From Datisca glomerata (lineage: Eukaryota > Streptophyta > Magnoliopsida > Cucurbitales > Datiscaceae): DNA of 64,000 bases. The notes under the pieces are model-generated. The model made no database searches, was not told the origin of the DNA, and was given only the letters and a program-made list of their open reading frames with translations. A program made the translations under genes and the position numbers. The DNA lies in NCBI GenBank assembly GCA_003255025.1, contig QANY01003934.1:434001-498000 (forward strand), written 5' to 3'. Shown here piece after piece: positions 1 through 11,940 of the stretch. Numbering within the stretch: position 1 is the stretch's first letter; each line of letters starts with the position of its first letter.

Positions 1-963
1 GAAAGTGGATCAAAACAATGCTAGTACTGACTTACTGTATTACATGTAATTTTACAGAAGTCAAAATCATCCTAATCTAGTTGTAGAGGAAAGATTTATA
101 TTTACTGAGAAAAATACACCCTAACACGCTAGAGTTTCACTAAAAGACATTAACAAGTAGCGTCTCTTGTAGTTTAAAAAAGATACTGACCTCCACTCTA
201 GTTCCACTCTAGTTTACAAATAGAAAACACTTAAACCCAAACCCGAATCCGAATGGAGGGGTTTAACCGCGTTAATTATGTGTGGAAGGTCTATAATACC
301 CCAACTCAACCCTTTAATAGTCATATTTCCATATTTCTCATTTTCATACGAGCACCATTAATCACCAACCCCGACCCTGGCTTGAACCCCTGTAAGTCGA
401 CCGCAGTCGACCGCAGTTGCGGCAAGCTTCCGGTAAGATTTTCTGTAAGGTGATGGAAACCTAGACTCCAGTGAGTTTTCTGAAAATGTTCGTCAACCCT
501 CGTTCTTGTTCTTGATAATTTTGATCTAAATGTTCGCCATTTTAGCAAAATTGATGATTCCGGTGAGGTTTCTGAATTTGCACAAATTAAATAGTATTTC
601 TCGATGTAATTATATTTCTTATAATTTTGCCATTGCTTCTTGTTCATAATTTTGCTAATATAGTTTTGTTGGGGCTGTCAGCGAAGTGGTGGAGAAGGGT
701 GGGACTGGCGTGACCTGTCTTGCAAGATGGAAGAACCTGTTATGCATGACGGAGTTTCAAGGGAGATGGAAGAAAGAAGAGAGGAGACTACAGGAGGTAT
801 GCGTATTTTTCCCTTAATAAATTACTACAGATCAGAAATTATAAACAGATTGAGCATTTCACTGATCTGCTCGTATGAAAATAAATAATCACAAATACAT
901 ATTCACTCAAGTTGGTACCACTCTCGCAGATTAATAACTAGAAGTACAAAATGAAAAACTTAC
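1..963. other. Downstream flank of the bL32m gene; no gene recognised
   Basis: No open reading frame here looks like a known protein. The missing last exon of the minus-strand bL32m gene must lie here if it survives. Two acceptor-like sites on the minus strand (CTCCTGTAG near 795 and CAAGACAG near 710) would add only about 10-12 residues before a stop, and neither gives the second cysteine pair expected for bL32. A short direct repeat (GTCGACCGCA twice) lies near 397-416. Confidence 0.4.
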
Positions 964-2317
964 TTGCACCGAATTATGACAGGAATCGGTTTTAGAGCCT
1001 TGGGACCATTCCGAATGCCTCTCTTATGGCGAGAAACCTACACAACACAAAGCTTCAAATGTCACTATTAAATTACCACAAGCAACAAAATTTTGCTACA
1101 GCACATCAGTATATGCCAAATTTCCAGACAGAAAGCTTGCTGTCAAAACGAGAGAAATTTCAAATTAGTCAAGTAGCAGAGCAAGCAAATCACATATCCA
1201 TGTTTATCGCTATGTGCCAAAACAAGAAGTTCAGCAAAGAGGTCCAAGTTATCTAAACAGCCATGCATATTCATGAAAGGCAATCATACTACCGCACAAT
1301 GAACAGACGAATTAGTATTACTATTACATAAGAATTAGGATTTGCCAAAGTTCAGAATACAGGAGACAAAAGTACTGTGGTTAAATGCACCAAACTAGTA
1401 CAAGACAATGCTCAAATTGAAGAAACCTAACTATTCTATTTGTAATGGAAGACGCTTTATACAACCCCTGAGGGTATAAGACGGCAAATTCCAGAAAATC
1501 TAGCGCAGCAGACCAACAGAAGCTAACTATTAATGCAGTATATATACGGTTCATGGAAGGAATGTGATTCAGAATAAAGTAAATAAAATTTAGTCTACGT
1601 TATTCAAAGCCAACTGAATTTAAGGAGAATCAATAATAGTCATCCGGCAACGAGACCTATTAATCATGCTGGGAAAGTGAAACTTAAAAAACACTCCCTT
1701 TCTCGGGGTTTCATACTTGTCGAACAAAAAGAAAGGGAAATGAAACAAAATACCTGAGCAGGTAGCTTAACAACTATCATATAATCAAATTCTTAGTCAA
1801 ATAAATTCACAAAAGTGAACTCATCTAAACCCAACAATCAATTTGAAGGCCAGCGCAAAAATGCCAGCTTTTGGGCAAGATTGCTTGAATAACCAGCACC
1901 CTAAAATGCAACACTAACACCCTTGCGAAAAAATAAAAAAATATTCACTACAAATAACCAAGCAATACCTTTTATTTCAACGCTTATGTTCAAGAAATGG
2001 ATGTTTTATACGTCAAAGAAGTGTAGTATAAACATAACATTGAAGTGAGGTACCTTTCTTTTTGGGACAGCCATCAGCTCCATGGATCCACCGCTACAGT
2101 GACTTGGAAAATCGAAACCGACGAAGTTCTGATTTGAGTTTTCAGTATCACGGATACTATAAAACTCGGGCAAAACTAACGGCGGTGATACAACCCCGCG
2201 GTCGATGGCACCACCAATTGGAGAAGGTAGGGCTGTGACATGGGACCACCTCTTGAACCCTAACATGCATGCCATGTTCCTTCCGGCAGTCCTCAGCATT
2301 GCTATCCTCGAAGCCAT
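964..2317 (-). CDS. Mitochondrial large-subunit ribosomal protein bL32m, two recognised exons, last exon not found
   Basis: Structural protein of the mitochondrial ribosome large subunit, encoded in the nucleus and imported. Exon 1 (2317 to 2054) encodes 88 residues: an N-terminal Arg/Ser/Ala-rich presequence-like stretch, then GGSMELMAVPKRK, the hallmark start of mature bL32. The donor is AAG|GTACC at 2053, phase 0. Exon 2 (1037 to 964, 74 nt) follows a GTGTAG acceptor and encodes VSRHKRGIRNGPK followed by ALKPIPVIIRC, which fits plant mitochondrial L32p closely; its donor is AA|GTAAGT at 963. Phases agree across the joint. Family members are about 130 residues, so 15-20 residues with the second zinc-binding Cys pair should follow; I could not identify them. 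The product call comes from motif recognition; the exon joins are inferred from splice consensus. It could be a live gene with a diverged tail or a copy that has lost its end. Confidence 0.72.
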
Positions 2318-2870
2318 TGGTGTAGCTGTAGTTCAGCCAGACCCAGTAATCCTGGGAGTCGGACGCAGAGGCAGCGTGAGTTTAGAAAACAAAGGATAAA
2401 CGAAGGCGATATGTCGTTTCAGTAAAGTATTTGCCAAAAACTTATAAGCCAACTGAACCGAAATGATTGGTTCGATCGGTTCTGACATGCTCTTCAACAT
2501 ACTTAAACCCAGAAACTTCAACATACAAACCCTAAATCTAAACAGTCAAACACAAAAGATTCAACATATCCAACAAGGCTACAATCTAGACTAATGAAAG
2601 AGGACAATAATGTGAGATTACTTTTCAATAGAGGATCTAGGAGAAGGAACCGTCCAACAACACGAGCTCACGAAGATAAGGCCATGGCGTCTGGACTTGA
2701 TAATTTAGCTGAGGGATTCTGAATGAATTCGAGAGGGAGGAAAGGAAGAGGAGTGAGAGTTGCAAATTTGAAGCCGAAAAAGTCTAATGAAGAATGGAGG
2801 AGAAGGAGCGCATTTGGCTCGGTTCGGTTAAAAATGACAAGAATCTCGAATCGAACCAAAATTTCAATTT
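2318..2870 (-). promoter_or_regulatory. 5' leader of bL32m with probable 5'-UTR intron and short uORF
   Basis: Reading the minus strand, an acceptor-like CTACAG lies at 2331-2326, directly before the start-codon exon, and a donor-like AAAA|GTAATC lies near 2625. This suggests a leader intron of about 0.3 kb. The presumed upstream leader exon holds a five-codon upstream ORF (Met-Ala-Leu-Ser-Ser-stop) near 2684-2667. The exon structure is inferred from consensus only. Confidence 0.4.
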
Positions 2871-2992
2871 TTCCATTTTAACAAACCAAACTGATCCGTG
2901 TCACCTAATAAACGGACCAAATCATCTCCATTTGGTTCAATTCGATCGTTTAATCTTTTTGGGATTTGGACCGCTATGATTGTTTTTATGAT

Positions 2993-3082
2993 CCCTCTTC
3001 AATGTCGAGAAAATTTTTTCTAGCATTAATGTTGGGATTGATCATGGTCGTTTGATCTGGCTAGGACAATCTTGACCGTTAA
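2993..3082 (+). repeat. Direct repeat copy 1 (about 90 bp)
   Basis: This stretch, including CTCTTCAATG, ATGTTGGGATTRAT and a GATCTG/GGCTA block, recurs in the same order and orientation at 4521-4609 with roughly 75% identity. The 1.4 kb between the copies has no recognisable coding sequence. It may be a subterminal repeat or part of a decayed element. Confidence 0.5.
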
Positions 3083-4520
3083 TTTAACTTCCCTCATTTT
3101 CTCTACAACCGGCTCAACCGGTAACTCTAACCTGCAATTTCCTTCAATTTTCTATCTCTTCTTCTTCGAACAAAACACGTTCTCTCTTTCTTCGAACAAA
3201 ACACTCTCAGGCGACTCCACCGCTGCAAGCTTATTCTCTTAGTCGAACAAAATCGAGGCACGCGATCTACTGCTCAGGAGATTCCACCGCCGCTGCAAGG
3301 CACATACATAGTAGCTTCCCTCGGCGGCTTCGATCCAACTCTCTTCTCCAAAAATTTCTCGCGATTTAGTGTTTTGGTTCGATAAGTTTGTGAATCCTTC
3401 AAGTTCAACGATACCCGTGTATGATCGAGCTCTCTACCCTAGATCATTTTTCTTCCTATTGTTGGAGAAGTTTCAGGATTTGAATGTTTCTGATTTAGGG
3501 TTTTAGTTACAATTTTCATGTTTCTGATTTAGGTTTTCGTTGCGATTTGCATGTTTCTAACTTATGGTTTTGGTCGTGATTTGCAATTTCCTCTGTCTCT
3601 GTCTCTATCTCTCTCTCTCTGGCTTCTGAGAAAATAAAATCAGATTGTTTAAGGTGATTTCCTTCATCTTGATTGGATTTTTTTTGGACAGAAAAGGATT
3701 GGGGTCTGCTGTCGATTATGTGATTTCTTCTCTAAAATCAAAGAGGGGGGATTGCAAACCCTCTTCATCTTCTTTGTCCCTTAAACTAGGTTAGCGATTG
3801 AGATTAATTACATTGTAAGATCAAGATGGCTATATAACTATAACTGACATTTACTTGCTTTATCAAAAAGGGACATCGAAGCTAAGAACCGGAACATTGA
3901 AGCAAAAGTTAATCATGTATGACTTGAAGGTATTAGTGTGTACATGGCTTGTTTTGAATGTTATTTCTACCAATATATTGATTTAATCCTGCCATTTTGT
4001 CTCAATTTCTCATGAGGGCTAAGATAATGCGCAACATCAATAAGTTGACATTTGTGGGTAAGACCTTTTCTAACATTTATGGTGAGATCAAACCCTTGTT
4101 AAATGCTTTAGATAATTGATTTACTTCTTTTCATGACATGAGAAAAGATTTTGGTGTTATAATTAATATAGAGAAATATGAAAGCTACATGGTATGTTCT
4201 TTAGATAATTGTCAATTATTTTTTTCTCTTACGTACAATGTAATGAGTCTTAGTTGGATTACACCACTTATCTTGTATTTCTAGATTTTGAAAGACAGTC
4301 CTCAAGGACCTACTTTGGTGACTGTTAAACGTTAAGACTTGAAGAGTGAGATTTTTTATGCAAATTTTACTTATGGAGACAAAAACATGAAGACCATTAT
4401 GAGTAGGATGTGTATTTTTGAAGATATTGATCAACTAAAGCTGTCACAATATGATTAATAAAATAAAAGAAATGTTGCTTCTTGGTCATACTTCATCTTT
4501 TAATAATGAATTTTATGGGT
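3083..4520. other. Non-coding interval with 5'-UTR-like CT-rich sequence
   Basis: Pyrimidine-rich, leader-like DNA with a short CT run near 3594-3620, several ATTTAGGTTTT-type motifs and an acceptor-like TTTTTTTTGGACAG near 3691. Around 4024-4190 a short plus-strand stretch could encode about 55 residues but is interrupted and matches nothing I know. I see no intact gene. It may be the promoter and leader of the degenerate plus-strand gene that follows. Confidence 0.3.
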
Positions 4521-4609
4521 CACTCTTCAATGTTGAGAAACTTTTCCCAACATTGATGTTGGGATTAATCCCGATCATAGGATCTGTCCAGGCTAATCTC
4601 AGCCATTAA
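4521..4609 (+). repeat. Direct repeat copy 2 (about 90 bp)
   Basis: Partner of the repeat at 2993-3082, same orientation. It opens with CACTCTTCAATGTTGAG and ends near CAGCCATTAA. Confidence 0.5.
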
Positions 4610-5244
4610 ATGACTTAGATAGACTCTCTCTCTTCAATATCAATGTTTCTTCTATTTTTTTTGTTCAGATATGTCAAGGCTTTCACAATTTTAATGATTG
4701 GTAAGGTTAACTCCAATTGGATTTAGAGAGTGGGGACTTTGTTGGCATTGAACAAGTTTCCTTGGAATTTTACTCAGGAAGATCTTAACACTATTATGGT
4801 TTCGTGGACATCTAATATGTTATACAATCTTTAGTTTTTTGGTTTACAATGTAATGTTTGGTTGTAATCTAGATAGTTGGTGTTGAAATATTATCTTTTT
4901 TTAATTGAGAATGATATTTAAAAGTTACTCATCTTTTGTGTGCATGATCTTTTCCTCTCACTTTTATGTGATGCATCTCGCTTTTATTAATTTAATTCTT
5001 TATCTGTACTTAATTAGTTAAATTGTTTAGTTTCCAAGTGTTTTCCGTTAATGAAAGTATCTAATAGCTAGTTTTACTTATTTTCTTTAAAATACATCGG
5101 TATGCCACTAATATAATGGTACGTAGGACCTTAGCATTCTTACTAGATGAGATGCTCAATCCATCATAAATTAGTATTGTGGATAATCATGATAAGAAGA
5201 CATTGTCATATGGCTAAACTTTTTTATACTAAAATATATTTCAG

Positions 5245-8200
5245 ATGGCTAACACAAATGTGAATGCGAAGAATGCGCAAAAGGGTTTCTTTATATACTT
5301 GTAAGTAATTAATGAGATCATCAATTTAATGTTACATATTTTCATATAAATTGTTGCAATGTTAATGTGGTTGTTTAAAATTAAAACAGTCCGAAAGAAT
5401 GTGCTAAAATGAGGGCGGCGGGTGAAAAGATTAGTGGTAATAAAGTAAGTATATTTAAACAAACATTACGTTATAACATGGAATTGATAAGTTTGATAGT
5501 AATTTAATTGAGTTTGTGATATGCAGACACGAAAAGGTCTAGCTTTAAAGTGGAATAGTACGACGAAGGAAGCGAAACTCAATTATTTTAATGAAAATAA
5601 AATCCATGCCATTGAAAGGAGAGCGGAACAACCCACACCCATGGACATTCAACGCGCAAGTGGCTAGATCGAAGCAACCTAATAGTGGCTGTAAGAAGTT
5701 CCTCTTCAGCTTGCAGCATTTAATATCCAAAAACCCTTCAAATCCCATCTCCACGACGCACTCTTCTTCCCCTCGTCAAATTCGATGATGTTTTGAATGA
5801 GATAAAAGATCTAAAGGCGAAGTGGGTGAATGCCAAAGGTGTTATTCCAGTGAACGCCTTGTCAAAATTCTTGATTGAGGAGTCTGACGGTGACTATTGG
5901 AGGCAAGCCTTTGTGTTGTACACTGTGGGGGCTTTGTTATCTCCTTAATCAAAACCAACCATCAATCATTCATGGTTGCACGTTTTGAAGTCACCCGCGA
6001 CCATCCAATTGAAGAATTGTGCTTCTGCTTGTTTTGAGGATTTTGTGGATGGTGTCGCGAGGTATCAAAACAAACACCACAATAACATTACCCGATGCTT
6101 GTCATTTATACAAGTAATATATTTAGTGTACATTGGTATTACTTTCACATCATAACATACATATATTTGCTTATAAGTTCATTTTGATGTAGCTGTTTTA
6201 TCTAGAGAAGTTGACATGGGTTGCCAACTATGTGGACTTGAACCAGCCTTCACCGCTAAGGTGGAATGACATGGCCGTTGCAAAAACTATTTATTTTGTA
6301 AAATCAAGGGGAGGAGAAGCTTGGCCTAAAAGCTGTGCGGTAAGCATTTTAGAATATCACAAATTTAGTTGGTTATATTACTATTGATTATTTATAATGA
6401 ATTCACATATAGTTGTATTATGTAGATTGATACAATCCCACAAGCCGTTTCGGGCGATCGCGAGGTTCGGGAGGACGGTAGCGTATACAAGTTCACGAGG
6501 AGGTGTGTGCAGATTTACCTGAAGAGCAAGTCGTCGGGCTAGGTTCTTTAAGTGCACAAGTGATCGCTCTTCAGACGGAGTCCAACTCAATGTGGGCGGC
6601 TCTTCAGATGGAGTCTAGCTCCATGAGGGAGGAGATTTCATAATTAGTGGTCGTGCAAAGAAAGATGATGGCCGTCCAAGAACAAATGTGCATAACTTTG
6701 GTGAGTCTTTTGGCACGAGACATTGGTAAGTCTGGAGCCGAAGATGATGAGTCACGCGTCACCCAGATTGAAGGTAAAAATGAGGAGGTTTTAATGAGGA
6801 TATGAGTCCCTCCCTCTAAGAAGAGCTACCGGTCTCTTCATCACCTTTATATAAAGGTGCATCCAACTGGATGTTTCAGACAATGTATTCGTTGACCTAC
6901 TATTGGTCAGGAAACCATCTATTACTGGAACAACTAAAGAACGCCGAAAGGTATTATTCTGTTTATTCGTATTTCATCTTTTCTATATATATAAAATGTA
7001 TAATCTAACTATTAGTCTAACACCTTACTTGGGGCTGTGTTTTGGTAGGGCAAATGAGTCTTGTCCGAGTCTACCAAAAGCCAATTCTTGATGCAGTTGC
7101 GCAACACTCGGGAGAGGAGAGATGGTCCTCTACCCAGTTCACCCTATTTGAAGGGTAAAATGACTTAAAGCAACAATAATGCATTTAAAGTGGGTCCGTA
7201 CACGTTGCAGGACCCACTAGAAGTGAAAGATGAGTGTTTAGTGGAGTATATTTTTTAGAAAAGATTAGAGGATAGGTAGTAGTCACACTAATCTAACAAA
7301 ATTTGACACACCATCACTTCCAAATTTTTATTACGTTTGTCTTTTGCAGTGAGATTCTTGTTAGATATTCTGGCCTCCAAGCTAAATGGAGAGAGTTAAA
7401 GATTCTAGGTCTGGAAAATTGGCTGGGCTCCAACCTTATAGACTTATTTGTCAACATTTTGACCTGGGAGGCTCATCGTGCGTCGATGAGCAACCGATTT
7501 TGGTTTCTTCGCACATTATTTGTTGTGAGTATCTACTACTTAGTAACCTCCTTATTTTAGGTTTATATGTACGTTGTATATTTTGTTTTTGTTGTGCCAC
7601 TGCAGAGTCAATGCGTTTCAAAATTAGTAGAGCTTCTTAATTTTGTAAGGAAACCAAGATCGTGGGTACATACGCGTCAATGCTTGAGGTAGAAATGACG
7701 GTAAACAAATTTAATGTAGTTAAGGTATTAAATTTTGACTTAGTATGATTGTGTAATCTAGATTTGTATTCCGATACACGATGTTCGAAATCATTGGTAT
7801 ATGGCCAAGAACTCCATCGGTGGACAAGGAAGTCACCGTATGAGACACCTTGCCAGATGGCCGGCTTATCGTGGGATGGACTGAAAATGTAAAAAAAATT
7901 GTATGTTCTAAACCCTCATCACAACTTGTAATTTGTCTTATAACATGTATGATTTTGACATTGATTACCTTTTTATATTTTGTGAATGAAATTATAGTTA
8001 GAAGGTATGAACTTGATATTTGGGGCTAAGCTCATAGATTTGTTGCCTCTAACAACAACCTTCTCTTCATTCAAAATTTCAAGGCCGGGCCAAGTGGTCA
8101 CCCAATCAAATGGGTAAGTTCACTGATCGTTAATTTGATTAGTCTTCCTTCACCCTTGAATAATGCAGTTATTATTATATTTGCAGGAGTGATTTTGATG

Positions 8201-8790
8201 TGTGGGTCATGAGATATATGGATGACATCAAGGCAAGAATTGTTCGTGACTATCGTTCCTATGTAATATGCCAGATATTGTTTACATTTTGTTAAACTTA
8301 AGAGCTTTATTTTTTGTTTGTTATAGTTTCCAGTTCTTTTAGTTCTATAATTGAGAATTTTCTGATTGTTTTGGATTTGCTCATTTGAGGTTGTCATTAC
8401 TTATAATTTGTTATGGTGTAATGATAGTTTGGTGAATGTTCAAACTTTACAACTCTATTTTATGTTTTGTTTTAGTTTGGAGTTAGGCTTCTTTTAGTAA
8501 TATCATTGAATTTTCTGATTGTTATGGATTTACTCGTTTATGGCCGTCGTTGCTGAATTTGAAGAGGTGTATGATAGTTTATTGAATATTGATAATATAT
8601 TTATAGGAGTATAAATCGCACAATCTTCGTTGTAATATTTTGTTGAAGATCGTCAACCTTCCTTCAAACGACATGTATGATACGTTACATGATAGCGCCG
8701 ATCAATTTTATAGTAGGAACTCATTTGTCTCGGAGACACGACTACCATTAAAGACGAGTCCTACTTTAAAGCAAAGACTTTAAAAGAGAA
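5245..8790 (+). pseudogene. Degenerate multi-exon gene with Ulp1-like parts, probably carried by a MULE
   Basis: Several stretches open in one strand with good splice sites. Exon 5245-5300 (MANTNVNAKNAQK...) ends at GTAAGT. Exon 5390-5444 (PKECAKMRAAGEK...) joins it in phase. Exon 5527-5667 (TRKGLALKWNSTTKEAK...) runs into TAG at 5665. A further stretch at about 5785-6112 reads YWRQAFVLYTVGALLSP, stop, KPTINHSWLHVLKSP; this resembles the N-terminal module of plant transposon-borne Ulp1 (C48 SUMO protease) proteins and is broken by TAA at 5946-5948. An exon at 6193-6339 reads YLEKLTWVANYVDLN. Near the end, an exon at 8187 reads SDFDVWVMRYMDDIK, which resembles the DCGVWV catalytic-cysteine block with Cys replaced, and a last exon from about 8607 reads LRCNILLKIVNLPSN. 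I recognise the family only loosely. Stops and the missing cysteine indicate a dead gene. Confidence 0.5.
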
Positions 8791-8869
8791 ACAAATGAAG
8801 GGATAGATAATATTTTATACATTATTGTGATTGTGTCCTATTTCCTGACGTTCTTGTTCAAACACTCAC

Positions 8870-9056
8870 CCATTTTACCATTTCTGAGAAATTCGATGAG
8901 TTAGAGGCTATTGAAGAAGACAATAACGATGATCCAATAAATTTTGAAGCAGATTAAAGAGGGATATCTTCGTAGGCTTCGACTTTTATTGCCCAATCGA
9001 GATACTGTCTTCTTCAATAACCTCTAGCTCATGGAATTTCTCAGAAATGGCAAATG
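8870..9056. repeat. Inverted repeat, arms about 60 bp, loop about 60 bp
   Basis: The stretch 8873-8933 (CCATTTCTGAGAAATTC, then GATGAGTTAGAGG, then TATTGAAGAAGACA) reappears in reverse complement at about 8995-9052, with some 6-8 mismatches in 60. It lies exactly where the plus-strand Ulp1-like relic ends and the minus-strand transposase relic side begins. It could be a hairpin terminator-like structure or the scar of an inverted duplication. Confidence 0.65.
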
Positions 9057-9410
9057 AGTCTTCATTTTGTATATGATTATTGTGTATAGTGTATAGTGAA
9101 GATAAATAATTTTTTGTAAGTTATTGTGTACAAGGATGATAAACAGATTTTGTATATCATTATGTTCAACTATAAATAAAAGAGGTTTTTGCAAGTTATC
9201 GTGTACAGTGAAGATAAATAAATGTTGCAGATTTATTGTGTACATATATAAATAAGCAGATTTTTGAAGTTGTTGTGTACAGTGATCGTCTTCAGTATTT
9301 TCAGAATTATCGTGTACAATTATAAATAAGTAGATTTTTAAGGGTAAATTGTGTACATATTCGTATATTAACATTCCCAAAAAACTATGAAACCAAGTTA
9401 ATACCAAAAT
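9057..9410. repeat. Degenerate tandem repeats built on GTGTACA...ATAAATAAG
   Basis: About five or six loose units, each carrying TATTGTGTACA or TATCGTGTACA followed by GATAAATAA or ATAAATAAGCAGATTTTT. Spacing varies around 55-65 bp. It is AT-rich and non-coding. Confidence 0.5.
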
Positions 9411-9527
9411 GTACAATTACTGCAACGATGGATAAAAAATATTATACCAGTATAGGATGCTTATGTTGTCCATAGGGTATCCACATTGTGTGTTGAATGG
9501 TGGTGTGTATGTAGATGGGTCAAATTG

Positions 9528-9599
9528 GTACGCACCTTGTACATTGAATGTGTACGCACCTTACACATTGAATGTGTACGCACCTTGCACATTGAATGG
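9528..9599 (-). repeat. Three 24-bp tandem units within coding sequence
   Basis: Units start at 9528, 9552 and 9576 (GTACGCACCTT...CATTGAATGT), differing at one to three positions. Because 24 is a multiple of three, the minus-strand frame stays open and reads as repeated Ala-Tyr/His-Thr/Ser-Phe-Asn-Val-Gln-Gly blocks at the C-terminal end of the transposase relic. Confidence 0.7.
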
Positions 9600-11260
9600 G
9601 GACGCATCTTGTCCGGAGACCCCTGTCGCATGTGCACCTTGCACGTTAGATGGTGATGAATCAACATTATTATCGTCCAGCATCGTGGCATGCACATCGC
9701 TCTGTAATTCTGGACATGTTTCTTTGGTATATCCAGTGTTCTTACAATGGGCACATTGGATGGGTGGTTGGTCGTGCTTTACTCGAGCTGGCACCTTGGC
9801 TTCCCTTTTCTTCACAATTACCAAGTCTTGAACGAGGCCTCTTTTAATCCCTACATCATCCTCTTGCTTCACATTCTGTTCGTTGGTGACCTTATCACTC
9901 CACGATGTCTCATATTTTGCACGCAGCATCCCAATCTCGACTTTGGCTCGAGTCGAGCATTCACTTGACTTTAACGCAAAGTGGCAAGTCTTTTGGTAGC
10001 TAGTTGGATCAAATTATACTGAACCAATACTATATCATCTGTATCTATAATAGAATGGCTTGACCTGGTGGTAGCATATTACTCTCCAGAGTGATCTGCC
10101 ACTGGTCTAGTATGCACGTGCTTGGGATCTCTTGCATATGTTCAGCTTTCATAACAATGGACATATGACGATACATTATCCCCACTGATTTAAACTTGCC
10201 ACAATTGCACTTTAGCGTATCAAGTTGTTGGTCTTATGCGTATCAAGTTGTTGGTCTCGTGACACTATGTATGAGTCATTCGACACCCTAAACTAGACCA
10301 ACGAATACATTCGAGCCTCCCCATCATCTGTCAAAGCATAATTGTAAATGATGACTCACCCACGATCTCCTTATGCAATAGTTTAAACAGTTTGTGTGTG
10401 AACACGTTTGCAACGTGTTGCTCTATTGCAAGCGAGTGAGTTTTAAACAGAGGCGTTTCATTTTTCAACTTGAAGTTTTCCAACCTCTCCTTGTGGTGAA
10501 TACGTGCCAACGCCCGATCAGATTGTAGCACGAATTCAAATAGTTTAGATCGACTTTCAACGAATCGGTAGAGATATGTATTCATACCTTCAGATAGTTG
10601 CATCGTTCCCATGAACACAAAGAATTTTCCACGATGGAAGGCCTTTGCCCAGCTTTCATGCTTGACATACATCCATTGTACCCATTTGTTTTGACTAAGG
10701 TTGAACGAATCTATCAAACGATCACATTCCCGTTCGAACTCTTCTTCACTGTAGATGTCAAACATTATTCTCTTGAAGGCCAGTAGAAAATTTGAGTTTT
10801 GCACGTTTGATTGGGCATTTCATTCGAGATACCATGCACAAAACCGATGACTACAATTAGACATGAACGTCTTGATTGCTTTACGCATCGCCTTATCGCC
10901 ATCTGTAATGACCGATTATGGCTTCTTATTTTTCATGGTATCCAAGAAAGTCCTCAACACCCATTGATAGGTTTCCACGGTCTCATCAACCAATAACGTG
11001 CAACCAAATACTGTGTCTTGTAATGGTTGTTCACACCAAGGAAAATCACAAACAATTTCTTGTATGCATTTGTCTTGTAGGTCGTATCAAACACCAATAC
11101 ATCACCAAAATAAAGATAGTCAACTTGGCACGTCGAGGCTGCCTAGAATAAATTCGCCAGATGATTATCCGTATCAATGTTGTACTTGCAATACAAATCC
11201 AGATCCATCTCCAATTTTACAGTAAAAAAAAGCAATAGATACCTCTGAATCAGTTTCGAC
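9561..11260 (-). pseudogene. FAR1/FRS-type Mutator-like transposase relic
   Basis: Read leftward from 11.2 kb. A MULE transposase core reads GVNNHYKT, then (after a frame change) FGCTLLVDETVETYQW, LRTFLDTMKNKKP, a TAA at 10916-10918 where Gln is expected, and SVITDGDKAMRKAIK with the acidic ITDGD motif kept. The CSHRFCAWYLE block follows, with Tyr where FAR1-like proteins usually have His. A 157-residue open stretch at 10804-10331 (YSEEEFERECDRLI, NKWVQWMYVKHESWAKAF, FFVFMGTMQLSEGMN) is the region after the core typical of FAR1-RELATED SEQUENCE proteins. A Cys-rich CAHCKNTGYTKETCP at about 9750 is a knuckle-like C-terminal motif. Frame changes and stops mean it is not functional. It is convergent with the Ulp1-like relic; MULEs carrying both gene types are known (the Kaonashi type). 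Confidence 0.75.
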
Positions 11261-11339
11261 TACTTGCGATCTTTCTGCTTGTCCATCTTATTGTATAGAT
11301 CCATTCTTAAGAACCCCACATTCTCATAACCGCCGGCTT

Positions 11340-11940
11340 GTAGATGCGCATGTTTTGAAAATTATGTCTGAAGATAACCTTGTAGATCCTTTCAGCAAGA
11401 TGGTGCATGTAAAGAGCTTTAAAAGACATATGGAGGGTTTAGGATAAAGAGATATGTATCATTTACTTTAGGAAAGAGGGATATTTTTGGGAATGATGTG
11501 ATTAAAGTCTTAGATGTTAAGGCTTTTTGCTAATTAATGAATAAAATGATTTTTCATTTATTATTTGCAGGCATGTATGTTTGATATTTTATAAGTATCA
11601 TGAAAATTCCATGATTCTTATATATAACTTTAAACATTGTATATAAGAGTTATATACAAGAGGTAATGTTTGAAAATAATAACAAAAATTGTTCGTAATT
11701 AATAAGAAAAACTTACCGCGCCTGGAACACTACAGCTAAACGGTGTTGTCGAGTGGATAAATAAAACTTTTCAGAACACGATGAGATGAATGTTGAGTTA
11801 TTAATCTTTACTCACTTCTTTTTGGGCATATGCACTAAAAACTATCACATATATTCTAAACTTGGTACCATCTAAGTCTATACCTAAAACACCTTAGAGA
11901 CGTGGAACGATCATAAACCTAACACATATTTAATAGTAAA
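11340..11940 (+). mobile_element. Copia fragment: RNase H end plus displaced integrase piece
   Basis: Around 11366-11452 the plus strand reads EDNLVDPFSKMVHVKSFKRH, the C-terminal end of a Copia RNase H region, followed by a purine-rich AGGAAAGAGGGAT. At 11715-11925 an integrase segment (ASGTLQLNGVVEW-like, then a FFLGICTKNYHIYSK-like block) appears in degenerate form. The same integrase segment occurs at 13327-13540 in the neighbouring element. Order is therefore scrambled, so this is a remnant of a second related element or an internal duplication. Confidence 0.6.

Noticed and set aside
9457..9831. Plus-strand frame of 124 residues with repeats (CTLNVYAP)
   Set aside because: It is the antisense of the transposase relic's C-terminal repeat and knuckle motif.
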